Shown in pieces: positions 31,502 to 44,426 of a DNA stretch of 64,000 bases; position 1 is the first letter of the stretch; each line of letters opens with the position of its first letter. This DNA comes from Nansenia antarctica. Taxonomy: Eukaryota; Chordata; Actinopteri; Argentiniformes; Microstomatidae. The position numbers and the translations under genes are program-made. The notes under the pieces were generated by a model. The model was not told where the DNA came from. It saw nothing but the letters and a program-made list of their open reading frames with translations, and did not search any database. The stretch lies in the NCBI GenBank assembly GCA_963989245.1, contig OZ022342.1, positions 39,732,942 to 39,796,941 on the forward strand. Direction: 5' to 3'.

Positions 31502-31830
31502 GACAAGCTAGCCAGTTAGACAAGCGAGCCAGTTCTTAAGACAAGCTAGCCAGTTAGACAAGCTAGCCAGTTCTTGGGGCAGCTATACATGCCCAAATCA
31601 TGGCAACCTCTTCTCCGCCATGTTTCACAGGTGAGGTGGTATGCTATAAATCTTGATCAGATCCTCCAAACTTTCCTCTCACAATCACTCTGGTACATGA
31701 TAGTATTCATCTTATCTGTTGAGAAGAGAGTTTCTGTAGAGATCTCTGCAAGCTTTTTATGTAGTGTTTTTTCAGCAAACTGTAACCTGACCATCCTGTT
31801 TGAGGATAACTAGTGGTTTGCACCTTGCAG
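30811..31830 (-). mobile_element. Tc1-like transposon relic
   Basis: Starts with CCCTCCATAAGTATTCGAA, a Tc1-type end. 31100-31215 (GGACTTGGCCAGTCAAGTAC to TTTTGGGTCATTGTCTTGTA) is the reverse complement of a Tc1-like transposase C-terminal region, comparable with 62080-62298. The frame is destroyed, a retroelement tail is inserted at 31352-31499 and the right end is unclear. Confidence 0.6.
31352..31499 (+). mobile_element. short retroelement 3' tail (ATT)n
   Basis: A T-rich start, then GAGAAAAGTGCTATATAAG and an ATT run, is a common fish SINE/LINE 3' end. AAGACAAGCTAGCCAGTT occurs before and after it, as expected of a target duplication. Further tandem copies of GACAAGCTAGCCAGTT follow to 31575. 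Confidence 0.55.
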
Positions 31831-31865
31831 TGAAGCCTCAGTAGTTTGGCTGGTGAGGGTAGTCT

Positions 31866-31975
31866 CTGCCTACCTCCTTATGCCTACCTCCTTACGCCTA
31901 CCTCCTTACGCCTACCTCCTCACGCCTACCTCCTTACGCCTACCTCCTTACGCCTACCTCTTTACACCTACCTCT
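31866..31975. repeat. 14-bp minisatellite
   Basis: About eight imperfect units of TACCTCCTTACGCC. Confidence 0.9.
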
Positions 31976-32041
31976 TTTTGTAAATGTCTGGCGGTGGCAG
32001 AAATGAGTTATCACATATTCAATCATCATTTAATTCAATAG

Positions 32042-32507
32042 AAGCTATTGAATTGCTCTGAAAGTACTAACAAGTGTTACTTCATGCTGTAGACAGTCTA
32101 AAGTTTATTTTAGAAGTGATTCAATATTAGATATTATATTTGTATATATATATATATATATATATATTTGTGTCTATATAAACCTACTGTAATGCGTAGC
32201 TTTGGTCCTGTGGGATCTACAGCCATTCCACATAATATTATTTGTTCAATTTAAGCAAAACCATACTTGACTCCACCAGTCAATCATCAAGCCTTTGATT
32301 AGGTACATCTGGTGTGGTCGTGGTGGAATAGAACCAAATATGAAATGGTTTGGAAGAAGATATGTCAGTTTAAGACCTCTGTGTCAACCTCTCCACCCAC
32401 ATTTCATCCAGACGATGGAAAAGAAAATTGCTCCCAAAAAACCCCCCCACTGACACTCCCCTTTAAGTCCTGGACCTTGTTGGCTGTCTTAAATGATTAC
32501 AGACAAA

Positions 32508-32549
<42 letters not shown>

Positions 32550-33106
32550 GATTTACAGGTGTAAGAGCCGGGCCATTTTACCTACCACTGGGCTCCATTG
32601 TGACCCTAAAATTGCCAATATTGAAGCTCAGTGGGGTGAATAAAGAAAAGGGGGAGGGAGGGGGGGGGGTGGTAAAGCCGAGACAGATAGCTTGAGTTCT
32701 CCACTCTCTCCTCATAGAGACAGAGAAAAGAGAAGGAAAAAAATCATAATCTCACATTGTCTGATGCAAGCTTAAATGCTTGATTGCTTTGCCGCTCACG
32801 TCTCGCTCCCATAATCTTTTCCCCGTGTCTCAAAGACAAATCTGGGCCGCCACACGCACACTCGTACGCCGACGCCAGCTCAGGCATGATGAATGATGCT
32901 CCCGTCCCGACGGGTCCCTGTCGATGCATGTTCAAGTGGATGGGATTGAATTTAACCATAGAAATGACAGACCATTCTTTTGGGCTCGTCGGCAGGGTTA
33001 CATGAATGCTTTGCAAGCGACGAGGGGATCTGTGATGGATGGTCGGAACATAGCGGCAGGGATTCTGGGGAGGGAGAGAGAGAAAGAGAGAGAGAGGGAG
33101 AGAAAC

Positions 33107-33190
<84 letters not shown>

Positions 33191-33770
33191 GGAAGGCCAT
33201 CTCTGTTGTAAACAGATTTTGAGAATCAACTCTTTGATCCCTTTCCACCTTATCCTCTTTACCCGCTGATTCCCTTCTGGATGAGCTCAATGTCCCCCCT
33301 CTGTCAATACCTAAGTATTCCTTTTCTTCAGACACCGAGGTCCTGTCAATGATGGGCTGATGTGATGTTCAAAATTATACCCCAATTGATCTCATGATGA
33401 TCGACGACGCCATGCATCGGAATTATTTGACGTAGTCGCTATGACAATGAAAATGATGTGCCGTAAGCATGACATTTGAAACTTGAAAATAAATATGGCA
33501 TTATTTGTGCTGTTCCATTCAAGACCACTTATACCAGATTGGTACGGATGGGGTCGCGGCGACCCCAACGTGTCTCTCTCCGGCCGCTCATGGAGCCGCT
33601 CCACTCTCCTTCTTTATGGACTCAAATATTACATCTGTTTTTTGCTCACCTATGTTTGAGTTTATGTCCTCACTCCCCTGCACTAAACGATCATCTCTGT
33701 GGGTCCTGTCATGTGTTCCATGTCTAGATAAGTCTGTTCCTAGCGCAAGTGACAAGCAGCTGGTAAAACA
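32042..33770. other. no gene; microsatellites
   Basis: Contains TA (32144-32167), CA (32514-32548), a G-run (32654-32670) and GA (33071-33188) microsatellites in otherwise unrecognised DNA. Predicted peptides there are repeat translations. Confidence 0.5.
33071..33188. repeat. (GA)n microsatellite
   Basis: Interrupted then pure GA array of about 118 bp. Confidence 0.95.
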
Positions 33771-34064
33771 AGAACAGGTCCAACGGACCGTTCTGACTTT
33801 TATTCAGAAAAATGTAAATACATTTCAACGTTGTTGAAAATCAATGACACACTCGCTAATCAAGCCGAAATATTGCAGTTCAATGGATTCGGTGAGTAAT
33901 CCCCGACTAATACCTAGTTAGTGTAGAGTAGTGGGGATTACTCACCGGATCCATTGCATTGCAATGTTTTGGCTTGACTAGCGAGTGTGTCATTGATTTT
34001 AAACAACGTTGACATTTCTAAAAATAATTCTGAATAAAAGTCGGAACATTTTGATTGGTTGGTC
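33771..34064. mobile_element. foldback MITE (about 290 bp)
   Basis: Two arms of about 130 bp are inverted copies: the left includes TTTTATTCAG, AATCAATGACACACTCGCTA and GGTGAGTAATCCCC; the right has their reverse complements up to CTGAATAAAAGTCGGAAC. The centre near 33,919 is about 25 bp. No ORF; no target duplication found. Confidence 0.8.
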
Positions 34065-34161
34065 CTATTTTTTTTTTTCTCAGCCTGTTTTGGAGACTGA
34101 TTTCTCCATTTTTATTTTCGAGACAAGTGCGGGTTTGTATTTCTGTTTTGCCTTTAACGCT

Positions 34162-34784
34162 CTGAGGCCCTGTCCACACCTATACGTTTTTTTGATAAAC
34201 TTGGATTTTTATATTCGTTTTGGGGGGTTCGTCCAGACGCAAACGAGTTTTTGCCCCCTGAAAACGAAGATGTTTAAAAACGCCTGCCAGAGTGAAGATG
34301 TTTAAAAACGCTGTATATTCGCCGTATATTTTTTACGTGTGGACGAGATAGACGGAGCTTTTTGTATTCGTCACGTCATCATGCGCGTAGATTTCTATGA
34401 TCATGCGCACTGCAGCTGTTTGCTGTTCCCTCCAACGTCATATCCTAGCACCAGTAACTACTTTGTTTACAACAGGCAACGGTGTTCGAGGCTACACAAG
34501 CGAGGAAAATGGATGTGAACAAAGTGCTTCTAGTTCTTTCACTGTTAACTGGACTTTTAACCTGTTTACAGATAAATGCACAGTTAATGATCGAGAACAT
34601 TGAGAGACAGAGGCGTCTGATTGGCCAGCGGGGCTATGGGGATAATATTATATCGCCGACTACTGGTGTGGAATGCTCAATGCCAGCGTTTATATTGCGT
34701 TTAAACATGCTGGTGTGGACGGTAATATTTTTATATACGAAAAACTTTTATCAAAAAAACGTATAGGTGTGGACAGGGCCTCAG
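34162..34784. mobile_element. terminal-inverted-repeat element (623 bp)
   Basis: The first 38 bp, beginning CTGAGGCCCTGTCCACACCT, are perfectly repeated in inverse at the other end. The ends resemble hAT-type GGCCCTGTCCACAC ends, but the 8-bp flanks do not match. Inside is a short frame from ATG 34509 with a hydrophobic stretch; it is unlikely to be a transposase. Confidence 0.8.
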
Positions 34785-37590
34785 TAAAGGGACCTTTTAT
34801 TTGAGTTTGCTACCTGCCGTCTACTCATTCCTCTGCATCGCACCTGGGTCTACACCACAAACCCAGTCCTTACATCAGATGGCATCCTCTTCTTATGACA
34901 GAGGTTGAGAGTAGAGGCATTCTCTTCTTATGATAGAGGTTGCGTCTTGCATTATGACTTCACTGACAAGACCCCCCCTAATTTCCAGAACACTTGTGTA
35001 AAATGTAAAATGTGCCATGGAAGTTTGGATTCTGGGCATATACTGTATATACATAAGTAAGAATAAGGATCTCAGAATTCGGCCACAGTGAAAAGACCGT
35101 CATAGAACACAACATTCAACGTCATCTGAGGAGCTGCAAGTGGACCTGGCGTCCTATATGGAGGAGCTAGGTATACATTGCTCTGTACTGGAGGAAATTG
35201 GAAGCCTCCATAACAATGCAGAGTGAGCCCCCCAGGACGGATTAGGACCTTGTTTTCTTCTATCTCCTCTTGAGCAGGCATCTCCCCAGACCAAGCACCC
35301 GAAGTCAGCTTGGCTCCACTGAATCACTCAAGTCCTGGAGGTATTGGAGGATGTTCAGAGTTCCCCTTCCTCCAAACTAGACAGGAGAGGCTGTTGTGTG
35401 TGCTGTACCACGTCCCTGTTGCTATTTCATCCTTGCCCGCTAATACATTAACACCATTGTAGTGAAGAAGAATGCAATTAAATCTCCTTTTGATAATGAA
35501 CACAGATCCATCTCCGTTGATTACATAAACGACCATTATGAGTGTTGGGCATGAATATTCATGAGCCGTGAATAGTCTTAAAATGATAGTCATTGTCTTT
35601 TTGGGGTTAGTTTTCTTGTCAGGAAGTGATCACCCACAGATGGAGGGAATGAAGCCACAATTTCAACTTCAAAGTAAAGTGATGTTGCTGCTAATCAGCA
35701 ATATGTTTCCGCCTTTTTGTTGTATTGATATACATTTTCTAATCCGTCTGCTGGTGACCGTGTATTTGGGCTCTTTTGTAATTGTCTTGTTGTCGGTTGT
35801 TATTGACGTGCTATTTTTCCTGTTCCTGTCTTCTAACCAACATGTGAATGCTCTGTCCAAGCTTCAGTATTCATCAGTAGTTACGTCATTTCCCTTTTCT
35901 CAATGTCTCCAAAAATGTACTGAAAAGACAGACTGAGGTATATAGAAACACTCTTAGAAACCAAGTAAATGATAAAAGTATAATATTTTAAGAACTTTTG
36001 AAAGCTTAGGGAGAAAAGGCTCGGAAGATCATCAAATGAAAAGGTATTCGATCTGTTTCATGACCACATTGTGTCTATGCTGAGATCTCTCAACTACACC
36101 TTCTATAAAGGCAAACAGACAGAGCGGAACTGACATGGAGAGAGACAGAAAGAGAGGGTGAGAGAAAAGAGAAAGGCAGAGAGAAACCCTTTAATAAGAA
36201 AAACGACTCGCTCACAAGGCGATAAATTGCAGGATGACAAAAAGTCACAGCACAACAAAAGAGGAGAACTGCTGGGACCATTCACTGAGAAATTGATGAG
36301 ATCATACTTAGAAGTATAGTCTCCAGGAGTCAGCAGTGTGTTACCCAAGCGTCCCAGGATTAAGACAAGTGTGTGAGTACCCCCAACCGATCACTGTGTC
36401 ACTGTTCTTTGTGTTTCCATGTTCTTATGCAACAAATTCTCCTCCTCCTTTTTCTATATAAACTGGTCATTCCACAAAAGGAAATAAATACCTGAAAACA
36501 CCTCCCCCATTTGCGTGTCTACTCTTTTGATGTTATTGTTACTGGAAGCCCTGCGTGAGTTTGAGGTGATTCCTTGTCTTTCCCACATTTCCCCTCCAGA
36601 ATTGTGTGAATGTCAAGGTTTATTATTTAGCTCTGCCTTGGCTAGGGGGATCGACATATTGAACCGCTCATCAAAGAAATCAAATGCTCCCCCGTCCGAT
36701 AGAACGTTTGATCTCTTGTGAGAGATCACTAGCCCCCACTAACAGCGCAGCTGTTAGATGCTGACACTTAAAGGCTTCGTGAGGCATGTGTGCTCTCTGT
36801 TTTATTTCCTTTCATCTGTTAGGAAACACATATTTTGTATGCAGGGAATCGAAAATGTGACATCAAATAGTGACATTTCTTTTAATATTTAAAAGACTCT
36901 AAAATAGTCTCTCGCCCTATCCTCCTAATAGCATGCTGATGAACCTGTATGTCAGCCACTCACTAAACGTATGTGTATGGTTCTAAACAGTGTTTCAGGG
37001 TATTCAGCTCAGCTTGAATGTGTATTTTTCATAGTCTTTATTTCAATTTATTTCAATGATATTTGCTGGTTTAGAAGACACTCACACCTATTTATCTCTG
37101 CACTCCAAAAACATTTGAATAAAATAAATTGACAATGCTGTAAGTTTTAAATAACTTACATACATATTCAGGCAATTTTTAAAAATTGTTTCATGTATTT
37201 TGAGTCTGTGATAGTTTATTTTTCTATTTATCTAGGCCTAGGCCAAATGTTACATGTAACACTAACCCTAACCATAAGCAGATCAAATGTAAATGGTTTG
37301 ATGAAAAGGTCCTCATGTCGGGAATAACCCTAACCCTAACCTCACAATCGAGCCACACAAGTCTTGTTGTGAAAAAAAAAAATCTTCCAGTTTTTGGCAT
37401 AGGAAGACAAATGAAGCGATGAAGAACCTACACGATATCATAACCAATAGTTTCACATTCACTAAATACCTACAGCTAGTTAGTAAAGTCGGGTGGGGGG
37501 TATTATTGATATTAGTGTGTAGCCACACCCACCGCAGCTGTATGTAAGTAGCCATGTGCGTGTGGACCTGTTTGTTGACAAGTTTACAAG
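34785..37590. other. no gene recognised
   Basis: Short ORFs on both strands without similarity. CCCTAACCCTAACC at about 37327-37341 is a very small telomere-like stretch. The rest looks like ordinary intergenic DNA. Confidence 0.5.
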
Positions 37591-37822
37591 ATGGATGCTG
37601 ACCCTCTCGCTGATGCTATCAACAGAATTTCAGTAGCCGGTAGAAATATTGACAGTGGGCAATTAATGAACTCCTTCATATTGGACTATATACATAACAG
37701 GAACTCCTAATCTGAAGATGATGATGATGAAGAAGACGACAGAATTTCAGACATTGATCTCAACATCACTTCACTATTCATGGCACAGTCATCTGCAGAC
37801 AGACCTTCTGCTTTGTTCTTGG
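37591..37822 (+). pseudogene. possible acidic first exon of an unknown or transposon gene
   Basis: ATG at 37591 opens MDADPLADAINRISVAGRNI, then a serine/acidic tract (SEDDDDEEDD) interrupted by one TAA at about 37,708. The frame continues to 37822, followed by GTAAGTTTTAG, a near-perfect splice donor. Acidic first exons of this kind occur in fish transposon genes, and I cannot assign a family. T-rich tracts ending in AG (for example before 38531) could be acceptors, but no long second exon follows. Confidence 0.35.
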
Positions 37823-38929
37823 GTAAGTTTTAGTGAGTTACATGTGTTGTTTACTAGGCTAGCACAACCTAACCTAACCTGTTAGGATAGCCAAACAGTT
37901 ATTTGTTGTTTTGTGAGTAAGGTAGATACTGCCTTTGTTAACATCAGCTATCAAACCACTGAAACTGTGTGCTCAACACAACCATGACTCCCCATATACT
38001 TAGAATTCTACAAAACTAATATATGGTGGGAGGAAGAAATAGGTTGCCAAAGATAAAACATAATGAATATAGTGTGTGTGTGGTATGCTAGCCAAACAAG
38101 TGTTAGCTAGCTTTCTAGTTTTGTTAGAGATATAACAGATTATAGAAAAGGTAAATGCTTTTGTAATGAACGGTAATGTTGTGTGGAATCAAAAATAATG
38201 ATTAATTCATTGATTTGTAAATTTGCTGTAGAATAATACTGTGGATTGAAATTATTTCACTAGCCTACTTCTTACAGTACAGGATGACTTCAACAAGTAG
38301 CCTACAGTACACTGAGCTGCACCTCTGACCTGAAATTTGTGTTACAGAATGACAAAGATGAGAGGTTCTGAGAGATGACATCTTGATGAGAGTCACCAGC
38401 ACTTCAGGTATTTGTCATTGTCATTGTATTAGCAATTCTATTTTATCAACATAGTAGTATTTCCTAAAAATGGTGTGTTGGTAACTGTGGGCAATCATTT
38501 TAAATGTACTGTCTTCTTTTTTTATTACAGCTTTGATGCCCAGATGGTATAGGAAGGAACTACACTGAAGTCCCACTAGATGCTTTACGGACTATAATGA
38601 TAAATGCATGCACACAGACACAACATTATTATTTTTTACCATTCTATTACTGCATTGCTCAATTGTATTTTGCCTAATTTTTTCCTCTGCCATTTTGTTC
38701 TCTCTTGCTGCTGCAATGTCGACTGAAACTGAAGCGATAATAATTTTACTCTCTTGTACTTGTAATGGGATGTAATACACTTTTGGCACACGTGGTAATA
38801 AAAAATCATGAATCTTGAATTATTATTATTATTTAGCAATTTAAACACGTCAGCCCTGCAAGTTTTTTCTTGAGGGTTAGCTGACAACCCCACTGACAGA
38901 TGACAGGTAGTGTAATGGGGGAGTGGTTA
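37823..38929. other. no gene recognised (intron-like or downstream DNA)
   Basis: Contains CAG-ending T-rich tracts at about 38,510-38,531 and a TTATT array at 38820-38835. No frame continues the exon at 37591. Confidence 0.4.
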
Positions 38930-39200
38930 TCTTGAGGGAGTGATTAGGGTGGAGTTAACCCGCTATTGTTCCCACCCATTACCTACCTGTGAAATGTGAC
39001 TGTGAATACTTTGAGACTGGTTTTCTCAGCTCGCTGATTTGGGGGGTAGCAATATTCAAATATGCGTAAGTAACTTGTCTCAGATTTCAATGTATGACAT
39101 AATTTGAAAGCTTACAATCTACCCTTTCATAATCAGGAACAAACTGAAACATTACATTGCCAGACTTGCAGACCTTTTCATCAGACCATGTCACAAATGG
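38930..39200 (+). repeat. dispersed repeat F1, copy d
   Basis: CCCATTACCTACCTGTGAAA, AGATTTCAATGTATGACATA and AATTTGAAAGCTTACAATCT align in order with F1 copies a, b and e. It is the most diverged copy. Confidence 0.65.
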
Positions 39201-40850
39201 ATACATCACTTATTCTTCACAGAATCACAACATACATTGCCAAAACATGTATTGGACACTTACGGCACCAACAGTAATGATGTCCCTGATTTATGAAACA
39301 TCAGCCTATTAATTTCCCTGATGAGAAAGAGCAGAGAGTTTCCATCATAGAGGTCCATTCAAATAATACAATTCCTCTGTATTGGATTGTTTGGTGTTAG
39401 CAATGGGAACAAAATGTGTGCAAAAATGTGCTGTCAAACACATGACAAGAGAAAAAAGAATTAGAGAGACATATTAGCAAAACACAATTAAATAGGAGGA
39501 ATGGTCTGTCACAGATTCTCATTTGATTCTCCTGCCATGCCATCAAATTAATCTGTGGAAAAATACATTTTCTAAAACTGCATTGCCGAGATCCTGTTGC
39601 TGACTGACATCATCTAAAAGGTAGATTCATTTCATCCAAAATATGATGGGGGTCTTGATGTCATTGAAAGAGGAAATGAGGATGTCAAAGCTTATTTGTC
39701 ACTAAAATAAAATCATCTAAAGTCTCGGGCCTGTCTGAATATTCCTACTGTCAACTATTTAGTAGGCTATTTATGCATGCAAGATTAAGCAAGTTTGACA
39801 GTATGTGAAATGCAGTATGAGTGAAGTGCTGGGATTGCCTACTCAACTCAGCTAAAATTGAAGTATGAAATTGCTGTACACTGTTCTGAACAAAACCCTG
39901 GATTCAAGAAAGTCTTTGCGCCTTGCTGTTTCTACAGAGACATGCAAGCTGTTTCCGGTTGGACAGCATTGTCTTATGGCAGGGGGCATTATTCCTATGT
40001 AATACTCATAGCCTCATCTAACCTGTCTTGTAGGACATGGAATCAAAAAATCTGAAGATTAGAAAGCATCCGCGATAAAATAGATCCTAACTTGTGAGAT
40101 CCATGTGCCCTCCCAATGCTTTATATATATGGGACTGCTACTTAAGTTACAAAACTATGCAAACTTGATATACATCAGAATGTATAATCTGTCTGGCTTA
40201 CTGAACAGTCTATGGTAGATTTCTTGTACACTTCCAAACGAAAAAGCCCTATACAAGGCCGGGAGTGTTTTGCATGGTTGACCCCACCCAGCCCAGCCTA
40301 TAAAGGCTACTGCACTGCAGTTTCATTATTATTAACTCTCACAGGCAGGTCAGCAAGACCGTCAGGCCAGGCAGATCCCAAGTCAGAGCCCCTGACAGTT
40401 GCAAAAGTATTCCTCTGAAGTAGTTCCAACAAAAAATGACTGTTCAATATCAATATACAAAGTGGACCTTAACTGATTTACTGTTCTGGGCTTCCAATAA
40501 CATTAACCCCTTGCACTGCCCAGAGAATATGACGTATCACTTTCTGAAACTTTCCCAAAAAGCCTCTTAGCGTTAAATACTTTGTGAAGTCATTGGTAAG
40601 AGCAGTCAGCAACTCCAGCGGGTTTCCCGAAACCCTTCGTAGTTCACGTTGTTCTTTCATGAGAGCTACAGATCACATATGGAGCAGCCAAACAGCATTG
40701 TTAAAATAAATGTGCTTTACTTTACACATTGACAAAAGAAAAAGAAATACAGTTTTTAGACATTGTTTCATCAATGCAAGGCATGGCAAATGTATGTATA
40801 TAGCTCACGCAGACGAATGCAAACTCATAGCGCTTTACATAAAAACATAA
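39201..40850. other. no gene recognised
   Basis: AT-rich intergenic-type DNA. ORFs are below 70 codons and unlike known families. Confidence 0.5.
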
Positions 40851-41405
40851 AGATTTTTTTTTTTTAAAGTTTTTATTCAAAGAGTACATATTCAAAATTA
40901 TACACATATCACATACAGTATATATCACAAATGACTCTTTTTTTTTTTTTTTTTCCCCTAAACATGGATATCAAATAATCCCCTCCCTCCCGGCCCACCC
41001 TAAGAAAATAAAATAAAATAAAAAAATAAAATCTAAAAAATCTAACAAATTATAATAATAATAAAATTCAAATGAAATAAAAGAAAAAGATTTAACAACT
41101 TATGGTACTCTTCAAAAGAAAACCTATTCAGTATGGAAAGTGATGAAAACAATGTTAAACGTTAAACAGCTAGGCTGTGTGACCCTCTATAAATGAGAAG
41201 AACTCCTACAATCAGCACGTGGGCCTACCCCACGATAACTTCCCCATTCCCTTCCCACATGACCCTCTCAACACAACTTCAGTCAGGAGGTAATGATTCT
41301 AATGTATCTACATATGAGATTAATGGTTGCCAATGTGTGTAAAATGTATCAGAAGATCCTCAGATTGTAAATTCATTTTTTTCCAGATTTAGGAATGACA
41401 ACACA

Positions 41406-42100
41406 TCACAATTTTGGTGATGGGGGAGGTTCTGCTTTCCAATGCAAGAGTATCCTCCTACGGGCAATCAGTGAGGCAAAGGACACAACATTGGTCTGTC
41501 TTTTGGTCAAGACCACATCTTCCTCAGGGATCCCAAAGATAGCAATTTGAGGGCAAGGTAAAATAGTTGTCTCCAGTGCCTCAGAGATAATATCAAAGAA
41601 GGATTTCCAGAATGTCGTCAGTTTAGAGCAGGACCAGAACATGTGGGTTAAATCCCCTGGTGAATGGGCACACCTGTTACAGTTGTCTGCTACGTTGGGA
41701 TATATTTTAGACAATCTGGCTTTACTGTAGTGGACTCTGTGAAGGACCTTGAACTGGATGAGGCCTAGTCTAGCACAAGAGGAAGAGGTGTTAACTTTCT
41801 CCAGTGCCTCCTCCCACCATTCATCCGAAAAAGTGATCCCCAGCTCAGTCTCCCAACCTGTCCTAATTTTGCTTATGACCATGTCTTTTCGGGGAATAAT
41901 CTCATAGAGATATGAGACATGGCCTCTATCCATACTAGCTGAGGGGAGGAAACACTCTATGCCTGATGGAGGGGGCAGCTGTGGAAATGTAGGGGAATGG
42001 GTCTTAACAAAGTACCGAATCTGAAAGTATCTAAACCGGTCAGAGTGGCGTATATTATATGTGTCACATAGGTCATTAAATTCTGCAAGTGCCTTACTCA
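41406..42100 (-). pseudogene. L1-type LINE ORF2 C-terminal region
   Basis: Contains CNRCAHSPGDLTHMFWSCSK, the cysteine-histidine motif near the end of L1/Tx1 ORF2, after RLGLIQFKVLHRVHYSKARL. The apparent first residues come from the SINE junction, so the start is artificial. Confidence 0.85.
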
Positions 42101-42180
42101 AGGGCACACTAGTAGTGGTGTGGTTTCAGGCGGGATTTGAACTCACAACCCCAAGTCCAACTCACTATCCACTAGACCAC
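42090..42180 (-). mobile_element. tRNA-derived SINE fragment
   Basis: On the minus strand GGTGGTCTAGTGGATAGTG resembles a Pol III A box, and GTTCAAATCCCGCCTG a B box, about 30 bp apart. CCTTGAGTAAGGCACT, a core found in many fish SINEs, follows. It is not a functional tRNA: the two ends do not form an acceptor stem. Confidence 0.6.
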
Positions 42181-42183
42181 CAC

Positions 42184-43401
42184 TACCCCCCATAGGCCAT
42201 CTATGTATAAGTCTCGTAAAGTGATTAGACCCTCTCTATTCCATGTTGCAAAGCCAGAATCGAGTTTAGCAGGTAAGAAAATATGATTATTACAGATGGG
42301 TGCTGACATGGAGAGCGTGGTCCACCCATATGTCCCTCTCATTTGGGCCCAGATCCTCAATGTTGACACAACAATTGGGTTCTTACTATATCTTGTCGGT
42401 GACAGTGGCATATCACTGCAAGCCAAAGCTTGGAGGGAAGATGTTGGACAAGAACTGGCCTCAAGTTGACACCAGCTACTGTCCGGTTCACTCATCCATA
42501 GGACAATTTTGTGAAGATTGGCAGCCCAGTAATACAGTCTGAAATGTGGTAAGCCCAGCCTTCCCTGTGTCCTGTCTCTTTGTAGTAAGGATAATTTAAT
42601 TCTTGGAGTTGTGCCCTCCCATATACATGAGGAGATCATCTTATCCAAATCAAGAAAAAATAACTTGGGGAGAAATAAGGGGAGACTTTGGAATAAGTAT
42701 AAGTATCTGGGTAATATATTCATTTTAATGGAATGTACTCTGCCAGCTAGAGATAAGGGTAAGTCACTCCACCGCTGTAAATCGGCCTTCACCTTTGTTG
42801 TTAATGTAATACAATTTTGTTTACGAAGGGAGTGAAGAGATTGAGAGATATTAATGCCCAGATATTTGAAACCAGTACTCACTAAATGGAAAGACTGTAG
42901 GGATTGGGAAATATTTCGGGCTAAATCATTAATTGGGAAGCATTCACTTTTCTGTAGATTTAATTTATAACCAGAGAAGCTTCCAAAAATATTTAGAAGG
43001 GACAAAATGTTTGGGATACCGGCCAGTGGGTCTGATATGTAGAGCAGTAGATCGTCCACATAAAGAGATACTTTATGCTCACTACCCCCCCTCCTGACAC
43101 CAGAGAACAAGGAGTCAGCTCTGAGCGCTATGGACAGGGGTTCAATGGCAGCAGCAAAAATCAATGGCGACAATGGGCACCCTTGGCGTGTCCCACGTGT
43201 GAGGGGGAAGAATTTAGAACTAGAGCCATTGGTTGTGACACATGCCTGGGGGGAGGTGTACAACAAGCGTATCCACAACAGCACTTTTTCCCCAAATCCG
43301 AACTGTTTCAGTGTAAAGAACAGATAGTCCCACTCCACTCTATCAAAGGCCTTTTCCGCATCTAATGAGACTACCACCTCAGGGCTTATTTGAGAGCTTG
43401 G
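42184..43401 (-). pseudogene. L1-type LINE reverse transcriptase, catalytic part
   Basis: VVSLDAEKAFDRVEWDYLF carries the first catalytic aspartate, GTRQGCPLSPLIFAAAIEPL the next block and SLYVDDLLLYISDP the second aspartate pair (about 43,065). FKYLGINIS follows, then the thumb and connection. Removing the hAT at 43410-44426 would place it directly after 44427-45305. Confidence 0.9.
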
Positions 43402-43409
43402 TAGACCAA

Positions 43410-43598
43410 TAGGGGTGTAACTGATCACCTAACTCACGGATCGGATCGGGTCACGGATCGGATCATTTTTCGGATCAACACAAAACATTTTTGTTTTTTT
43501 ATAAAAACTGCTTTTTCCTTGAATTCTGTAAAAACACCACTTTTACTATGTGACAAAAACCAACAACATTCAAGATGTCAAAACTGGTAATATATATA

Positions 43599-43645
<47 letters not shown>

Positions 43646-44426
43646 TAACATATTCTACACTCAAACATTACATAATTATACTGAAATACACTCAATTTAA
43701 ATGATAGGAGAGAGGGAGGAGGCGCCTGGTTGCAGCAGTGAGTCACTGGGCTCTTTAAAGCAGATGAATAAACATGTTTTATGCCACTTTTAACTAAATA
43801 ATAAAGTGAACCCTTATTTTGAACATGGTATGAAAAAAAGGCCTACATTATCAGAAGTTGTCGAGCTACCTTTTTCGTGCCTCCCGTCATAGTTGACAGA
43901 GAAGCCAAAGTGCTCCAATACATGGGATTTAAATGACGAGGGAGGCATTTTGAGTTCTACTCCGCTGAACAACGTAACTAGCACTCGCCATGATACACCT
44001 GGGCCGCGTTCGTAAATTCGCTTTGAGAGCGCCGGAGCGCACACTGGGTCCGACGTCATAAAGCGACCAAGTAATTTGATTGGACAAGAGGCGTTCCTTG
44101 AACGCTGATCAGATTCCAGAGCGGATTTACGAACGCAGCCTTGTTGTTGTGGATTCCCAGCTTCACGTGTAGTGAGCAAACAACGGATTATTTTTCTTTC
44201 GCATTATCAACCTATCATTGCGCTTTAGAGTAAAACAAAGCACGGAACTGTCGCGTCTATCTTTTAATGGCAACTCTACATTGTGATTTACAAGAGATAT
44301 TAACTAATATTAAGTAATATTATTACTTGTTAACATTTTGCAATTGATCCGCGGTACACATGCGTTCCGAACCGTGGAGGGCGATCCGAACGGATCACGG
44401 AATTTCCGTGATCCGTTAAACCCCTA
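43410..44426. mobile_element. hAT element (1,017 bp) inside the L1 reverse transcriptase
   Basis: Ends TAGGGGTGTAAC and GTTAAACCCCTA, with GATCACGGATC-type subterminal repeats. Exact 8-bp duplication TAGACCAA at 43402-43409 and 44427-44434. Contains a TA microsatellite (43591-43639) and the 140-bp palindrome (44003-44140). No transposase. Confidence 0.92.
44003..44140. mobile_element. 140-bp palindromic MITE, copy 2
   Basis: GCCGCGTTCGTAAATTCGCT ... TTTACGAACGCAGCC. The interior CACACTGGGTCCGACGTCAT is shared with copy 3 (58503-58639). Confidence 0.75.

Noticed and set aside
32952..33335. Serine/leucine-rich and glutamate/arginine-rich ORFs
   Set aside because: Both strands are open only because of the GA microsatellite.
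34482..34766. Possible secreted peptide with a signal-like hydrophobic stretch
   Set aside because: It lies inside a terminal-inverted-repeat element, has no homologue I can name and runs into the terminal repeat.
37325..37345. Interstitial telomere array
   Set aside because: Only about two and a half CCCTAA units; too short to be meaningful.
42112..42178. tRNA gene
   Set aside because: A- and B-box-like sequences are present, but there is no acceptor stem or cloverleaf and a SINE core follows.
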